Positions 6,686-9,267 of a stretch of 9,267 bases of DNA are shown in pieces. The notes below the pieces were generated by a model, which was not told the origin of the DNA, searched no databases, and saw nothing but the letters and a program-made list of their open reading frames with translations. The DNA comes from Thiomicrospira sp. UBA5634 (lineage in GTDB: Bacteria > Pseudomonadota > Gammaproteobacteria > Thiomicrospirales > Thiomicrospiraceae), in NCBI GenBank assembly GCA_002421475.1, contig DIJW01000074.1:1-9267 (forward strand). The letters run 5' to 3'. Positions within the stretch are counted from its first letter, which is position 1; the number at the start of each line of letters is the position of its first letter. A program made the translations under genes and the position numbers.

Positions 6686-6721
6686 GAGAATGCAATCAAT
6701 ATGCAACAACAGGGCAATGGG

Positions 6722-6749
6722 TTGGCTGAAAAAATTCAGCGGCTATAAT
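6722..6749 (+). promoter_or_regulatory. Sigma-70 promoter of the unknown exported protein gene
   Basis: TATAAT (6744-6749) is a perfect -10 box. TTGGCT (6722-6727) 16 bases upstream is a 4/6 match to the -35 box. Start of transcription would be near 6756, about 50 bases before the ATG at 6804. Confidence 0.7.
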
Positions 6750-6771
6750 TCGATCAAGGTTTAATTCAGCG
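6725..6771. promoter_or_regulatory. Operator-like inverted and direct repeats
   Basis: GCTGAA (6725-6730), four A residues and TTCAGC (6735-6740) form a perfect inverted repeat inside the spacer between the -35 and -10 boxes. AATTCAGCG recurs at 6733-6741 and 6763-6771, 30 bases apart, about three helical turns, flanking the -10 box. The position predicts repression of the plus-strand promoter; the regulator is unknown. Confidence 0.4.
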
Positions 6772-6803
6772 CCTTCTCACCAAAGACACTAGGGGGAAAA
6801 CAG

Positions 6804-7625
6804 ATGCAGACAAAATTGACAGGTTTCGTTTTGGGTTTGGTTGTTAGTTTAAGTGCAAGTCAAACACACGCAAATCAACCGGCAACAAATGCGTTGGATG
6901 TAATGCAAATATTTCTGCAAGATCCGGCCAACGCCAACGCGGTGTTTGATGGCGCTTTCACTGCCAATATGCGCGTGCCCCCAGAACATCTAAGGGTTAA
7001 GTATTATGATACCCGCAGCGGTAGTGAATTAGATCGCCAACAAATTCGTGAACAGATGGGCGCGGTTCAGCAAGACGGTGCTTATGCGTTAATTCGCCTA
7101 GCGATGCCGCTGCTACCCGCCGCGCAAGGTTTAACTGAAGACGTTTTACAAGACCTGATTGACGCCGCATTTATCGCCAGTATGCGTAATCCGCCGCCAC
7201 ATATCAGCATTGAGTTTTATGATCAACGCACTGGCTCATCAGGGGTTGGCGGCGGTGTGTCCGGCCGAACACCCATCGCTATTTATCAAACGCCTGCAAC
7301 TGAAATAGCACCGCAACAATCAACAAAACCCGAGATAGACAGCTATGAATGGATAAAACAACGCTATCAAAAACTAGACATCGCACTTAATCACCAACCA
7401 GGCCTGGTGGCCATTCCCATTTATGGTTACGGGCAAAATAAAAGCCAAAGTGAACAGGCAAAACAGCAGATGTTAACCGAAACCAAACAACTGCTTAACG
7501 TTGAACTCGACAGGTTAGAGCCCGCTCAAATCGTGATTGAAGAGGATATGGTTTTTTCTTTTGCGGTTGGGCATTTTAAAGGCGATGCAACAACGCTGGC
7601 GAAGATTAAAGCGCAACTTTGGTAA
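6804..7625 (+). CDS. Unrecognised exported protein with an internal duplication
   Basis: I do not recognise this 273-residue protein. Residues 1-23 are a signal peptide ending SQTHA, so it is probably periplasmic or secreted; no lipobox or further membrane segment is seen. Two segments are copies of each other: residues 49-75 (DGAFTANMRVPPEHLRVKYY, DTRSGSE) and 120-146 (DAAFIASMRNPPPHISIEFY, DQRTGSS), each preceded by a helix-like stretch with LQD. The shared pattern is D-x-AF-x-A-x-MR-x-PP-x-H followed by a beta strand, FYD or YYD, and RxGS. A Gly-rich linker (147-154, GVGGGVSG) leads to a third region (about 178-273) with YEWIKQRYQKLD, a Gln/Lys-rich helix and a final strand region, MVFSFAVGHF. 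AGGGGG seven bases before the ATG supports the start. It has its own promoter divergent from luxS. Confidence 0.8.
   Translation: MQTKLTGFVLGLVVSLSASQTHANQPATNALDVMQIFLQDPANANAVFDGAFTANMRVPPEHLRVKYYDTRSGSELDRQQIREQMGAVQQDGAYALIRLAMPLLPAAQGLTEDVLQDLIDAAFIASMRNPPPHISIEFYDQRTGSSGVGGGVSGRTPIAIYQTPATEIAPQQSTKPEIDSYEWIKQRYQKLDIALNHQPGLVAIPIYGYGQNKSQSEQAKQQMLTETKQLLNVELDRLEPAQIVIEEDMVFSFAVGHFKGDATTLAKIKAQLW
7397..7408. repeat. Palindrome copy 4, perfect ACCAGGCCTGGT
   Basis: A perfect copy inside the unrecognised exported protein gene, encoding Gln-Pro-Gly-Leu-Val (residues 198-202). Confidence 0.9.
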
Positions 7626-7683
7626 CAGTTGCTTAGAGAAGTTTGGCATCGTTTGGTATTGAAAACATCCACCTTATTCAACC

Positions 7684-7695
7684 AGCAGGCCTGGT
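7684..7695. repeat. Palindrome copy 5, one mismatch (AGCAGGCCTGGT)
   Basis: A copy with one changed base in the non-coding region between the unrecognised gene and the tRNA terminator. Confidence 0.75.
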
Positions 7696-7730
7696 GCAGG
7701 ATATTCTTCAGTCGGTTTTGCTCAAGGCAG

Positions 7731-7778
7731 AAAGAAAAAAGCCCTGAAAGGCGTGGGGGGACGCGCAATCAGGGCTTT
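7731..7778. terminator. Bidirectional terminator of the tRNA operon and the unknown gene
   Basis: AAAGCCCTGA (7738-7747) pairs with TCAGGGCTTT (7769-7778). The loop contains a small inner GCGT/ACGC hairpin. On the minus strand the stem is followed by TTTTTTCTTT, a strong tail eight bases downstream of tRNA-Leu. On the plus strand TTTCTT follows, so it can also end the 6804-7625 transcript. Confidence 0.85.
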
Positions 7779-7785
7779 CTTATAT

Positions 7786-7869
7786 TGGTGCGGGAGAAGA
7801 GACTCGAACTCTTACACCTGAGGCGCCAGAACCTAAATCTGGTGTGTCTACCAATTTCACCACTCCCGC
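7786..7869 (-). tRNA. tRNA-Leu (anticodon UAG)
   Basis: Read on the minus strand, an 84-base tRNA with acceptor GCGGGAG/CTCCCGC, D-loop AAATTGGTAGA, anticodon arm CCAGA-TTTAGGT-TCTGG giving anticodon UAG (reads CUN Leu codons), a type II long variable arm, T-loop GTTCGAGTC and encoded CCA. It closely resembles E. coli tRNA-Leu(UAG). Confidence 0.97.
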
Positions 7870-7881
7870 AATTCTGTATAG

Positions 7882-7902
7882 AAAAAGGGCTATAAAAGCC
7901 CT
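7882..7902 (-). terminator. Terminator-like hairpin between the two tRNAs
   Basis: On the minus strand AGGGCT (7902-7897), loop TTTAT and AGCCCT (7891-7886) are followed by TTTTC. It starts 15 bases downstream of tRNA-Phe and could make tRNA-Leu expression lower than tRNA-Phe, or act as a processing signal. The six-bp stem is short, so termination is probably partial. Confidence 0.5.
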
Positions 7903-7916
7903 GTCTCAAGAATTAG

Positions 7917-7992
7917 TGGTGGCTGCACCTGGAATCGAACCAGGGACACACGGATTTTCAATCCGTTGCTCTACCAACTGAGCTATGCAGCC
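7917..7992 (-). tRNA. tRNA-Phe (anticodon GAA)
   Basis: On the minus strand a 76-base tRNA with acceptor GGCTGCA/TGCAGCC, D-loop AGTTGGTAGA, anticodon arm ACGGA-TTGAAAA-TCCGT giving anticodon GAA, T-arm CCTGG-TTCGATT-CCAGG and encoded CCA. It is the first gene of the two-tRNA operon. Confidence 0.97.
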
Positions 7993-8009
7993 ATGCATAC
8001 AAGCGGCGT

Positions 8010-8038
8010 ATTATAGATAGCGGGTTTGTGACTGTCAA
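8010..8038 (-). promoter_or_regulatory. Consensus sigma-70 promoter of the tRNA operon
   Basis: TTGACA (8038-8033) and TATAAT (8015-8010) are both perfect and 17 bases apart. The -10 box is followed by GC-rich ACGCCGC, the discriminator type found at stable-RNA promoters under stringent control, and an A/T-rich stretch upstream could be an UP element. Transcription would start about 10 bases before tRNA-Phe. Confidence 0.92.
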
Positions 8039-8159
8039 ACACTATTTGATAAATATAGCAAAAATCTTTGGCAACAAGATGCGCTCAAGTTTGGTGTGTG
8101 TTAGAAGGCGTTTGCTGCATTGTGCAAAGATTTATCAGTCAACACATAAAGCAATTTAA

Positions 8160-8188
8160 TTGTACGGCTAAGGGTAATGCTGTAATAC
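8160..8188 (+). promoter_or_regulatory. Weak candidate promoter of the DUF4282 gene
   Basis: TTGTAC (8160-8165), 17 bases, then TAATAC (8183-8188). Both boxes match only moderately. No better promoter is visible between the tRNA operon promoter and the start at 8248. Confidence 0.22.
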
Positions 8189-8247
8189 TTTATTCGGAGC
8201 TTTCTGCTCTGTTTACTCATTAATAAAAATAACTTAAAGGATCACTC

Positions 8248-8508
8248 ATGTTGAGAAGTATTTTCTTTTTTGATGCCATGTTAACGCCCAAAATTATCAC
8301 TTTTGTGTATTGGATTATTTTGTTTTTTGTGGTGATTTCAGGTTTGGGTACTATGTTTAGCGGTATGGGTTTGCATGGCTTTTTAATGGGTTTAGTCATT
8401 ATTGTGATCGGTGGTGTTTTTAGCCGAATTTGGTGTGAACTGTTAATTGTGTTGTTCAAAATCAATGACAATCTGAAAAAAGTGGTTGATAAAGACAACC
8501 AGGTTTAA
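8248..8508 (+). CDS. DUF4282-family small membrane protein
   Basis: The product is 86 residues with two membrane segments, about 17-38 (TFVYWIILFFVVISGLGTMF) and 44-70. The hallmark features of DUF4282 are present: the start FFFDAMLTPKIITFVYW, the GLG turn, and the C-terminal SRIWCELLIVLFKINDNLKK. The family is conserved and of unknown function; it is expected in the cytoplasmic membrane with a short charged C-terminal tail (KKVVDKDNQV). AAAGGA lies eight bases before ATG 8248 and supports the start. It stands alone, divergent from the tRNA operon, with selD 190 bases downstream on the same strand. Nothing in the context indicates a role. Confidence 0.85.
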   Translation: MLRSIFFFDAMLTPKIITFVYWIILFFVVISGLGTMFSGMGLHGFLMGLVIIVIGGVFSRIWCELLIVLFKINDNLKKVVDKDNQV

Positions 8509-8511
8509 TTG

Positions 8512-8616
8512 GATTAGAAAACGCGTCAATCTGAGCGAAGCAGAGTCGGTTTTTAACCATTTGACTTCGTTCAAGTTGACCGCTAAAAACAAAAGTTAAC
8601 AGATTAAATTCTAATC
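8512..8616. repeat. Nested inverted-repeat structure upstream of selD
   Basis: An outer pair GATTAGAA (8512-8519) and TTCTAATC (8609-8616) encloses a long imperfect hairpin. Its left arm 8523-8540 (GCG-TCAA-TCT-GAGCGAAG) pairs with the right arm 8565-8583 (CTTCGTTC-AAG-TTGA-c-CGC), with one bulge, one mismatch and two G-T pairs. A small GGTT-TTT-AACC hairpin (8548-8558) lies in the loop. No T-run follows, so it is not a standard terminator. It could be a small dispersed repeat or a structured RNA. Confidence 0.45.
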
Positions 8617-8636
8617 AGCTTTGTTAGCCATTGGCT

Positions 8637-8648
8637 ACCAGGCCTGGT
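8637..8648. repeat. Palindrome copy 6, perfect ACCAGGCCTGGT
   Basis: A perfect copy in the intergenic region before selD, 19 bases before the candidate selD -10 box. Confidence 0.9.
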
Positions 8649-8673
8649 GAATGCGCTTTGAGGCTGTCATAAT
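8645..8673 (+). promoter_or_regulatory. Candidate selD promoter
   Basis: CATAAT (8668-8673) with an upstream TG (8665-8666) forms an extended -10 box about 26 bases before the selD ATG. The -35 position 17 bases upstream is TGGTGA (8645-8650), a poor match that overlaps the right half of the ACCAGGCCTGGT palindrome. Confidence 0.35.
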
Positions 8674-8698
8674 GGCCTTTTGTTTTTGAGTCAAAAAG

Positions 8699-9267
8699 AT
8701 GACGGTTGCGCTTACCCAATATAGTCACGGCGCAGGTTGTGGCTGCAAAATTTCACCTGCATTATTAGATTCTATTTTGCAGGGTGCAAAATCTGATCTC
8801 AGCTTTCCCGGTTTATTGGTTGGTCATAGTGCCAAAGATGATGCTGCTGCCTTTGATTTAGGTGATGGACGCAGTGTATTGTCGACCACTGATTTTTTTA
8901 TGCCGATTGTGGATGATCCTTTTACTTTTGGTCGGATTGCGGCCACTAATGCTATCAGCGATATTTACGCGATGGGCGGCAAACCCTTAATGGCGATTGC
9001 GATTTTTGGTTGGCCGATTGATAAGTTGGGGCCGGAAGTCGCGGCACAAGTTATCGCTGGCGGTCGTAGTGTGTGTGAAGCGGCAGGCATTCCGTTAGCC
9101 GGTGGTCATTCGATTGATGCGCCGGAGCCGATTTTTGGTTTGGCGGTGACCGGTTTGGTTGAAAATCGGTTATTAAAATGTAATCACATGGCCGAAGCCG
9201 ACTGTGAAATATTTTTGACTAAACCGCTCGGCATCGGCATTTTAACGACTGCGCAAAAACAGCAAAA
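8699..9267 (+). CDS. selD: Selenophosphate synthetase SelD (5' part)
   Basis: SelD makes selenophosphate from selenide and ATP, the selenium donor for selenocysteine and for 2-selenouridine in tRNA. The 189 residues present are about half of the usual length (E. coli 347) and align closely with E. coli Sel[14 protein letters not shown] (8-20) carries the catalytic C14 and K17, equivalent to E. coli C17 and K20; a Cys, not Sec, occupies the catalytic position. Metal and nucleotide residues D48, D65 and D88 correspond to D51, D68 and D91. Other matches are [53 protein letters not shown] and [13 protein letters not shown]. An in-frame stop at 8687-8689 fixes ATG 8699 as the only ATG start; the ribosome-binding site is weak (GAG). 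The gene runs off the window. Confidence 0.97.
   Translation, partial: MTVALTQYSHGAGCGCKISPALLDSILQGAKSDLSFPGLLVGHSAKDDAAAFDLGDGRSVLSTTDFFMPIVDDPFTFGRIAATNAISDIYAMGGKPLMAIAIFGWPIDKLGPEVAAQVIAGGRSVCEAAGIPLAGGHSIDAPEPIFGLAVTGLVENRLLKCNHMAEADCEIFLTKPLGIGILTTAQKQQ

Noticed and set aside
6626..6709. N-terminal extension of luxS to 6709
   Set aside because: LuxS begins MPLLDSF at 6625 with a good ribosome-binding site; the extension overlaps the candidate promoter and matches nothing.
7629..7895. Plus-strand open frame across the terminator and tRNA-Leu
   Set aside because: It runs through a terminator and a tRNA gene, resembles no family and has no ribosome-binding site.
7786..7992. Integration site at the tRNA genes
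   Set aside because: No integrase gene or repeated tRNA 3' end is found nearby in the window.
8699..8752. Selenocysteine codon in the SelD active site
   Set aside because: The active-site position is read as TGT/TGC cysteine codons (GAGCGCK), with no in-frame TGA.

Overview
The window looks like a chromosomal segment of a moderately AT-rich gammaproteobacterium. PurT, MtnN, LuxS and SelD all read as close relatives of the enterobacterial proteins. The two tRNAs encode their own CCA ends, and a near-perfect sigma-70 promoter drives them. I cannot name the genus. No phage, IS element or CRISPR array is visible.

Layout. Bases 1-2142 (minus strand) are the 5' part of a chaperone-usher type pilus operon. 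In transcription order it has an abundant-type pilin (2142-1561), two further DUF4402-like pilin or minor subunits (1452-868 and 887-375) and a PapD-like periplasmic chaperone cut by the window edge (359-1). The usher presumably lies beyond base 1. A perfect hairpin separates the first pilin gene from the rest. Bases 2143-2546 are non-coding and hold the operon promoter region, a divergent promoter and a bidirectional terminator. A FliS-like gene without flagellar neighbours (2981-2547, minus) and a ChaN-family lipoprotein gene (3182-4180, plus) are divergent. Next comes a tight minus-strand operon luxS-mtnN-purT (6625-4209): MtnN makes S-ribosylhomocysteine and LuxS splits it, giving homocysteine and the AI-2 precursor, while PurT uses formate for purine synthesis.

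Divergent from luxS, behind a good promoter with operator-like repeats, is an unrecognised exported protein with an internal duplication (6804-7625). It is followed by a shared terminator and a minus-strand tRNA-Phe/tRNA-Leu operon (7992-7786). The right end holds a small DUF4282 membrane protein gene (8248-8508), a structured intergenic region and the 5' part of selD (from 8699).

The most striking unexplained signal is a 12-bp palindrome, ACCAGGCCTGGT. It occurs four times perfectly and twice in near-perfect form, in genes and between them, and resembles a highly iterated palindrome. Two copies sit at the presumed -35 region of chaN and selD.
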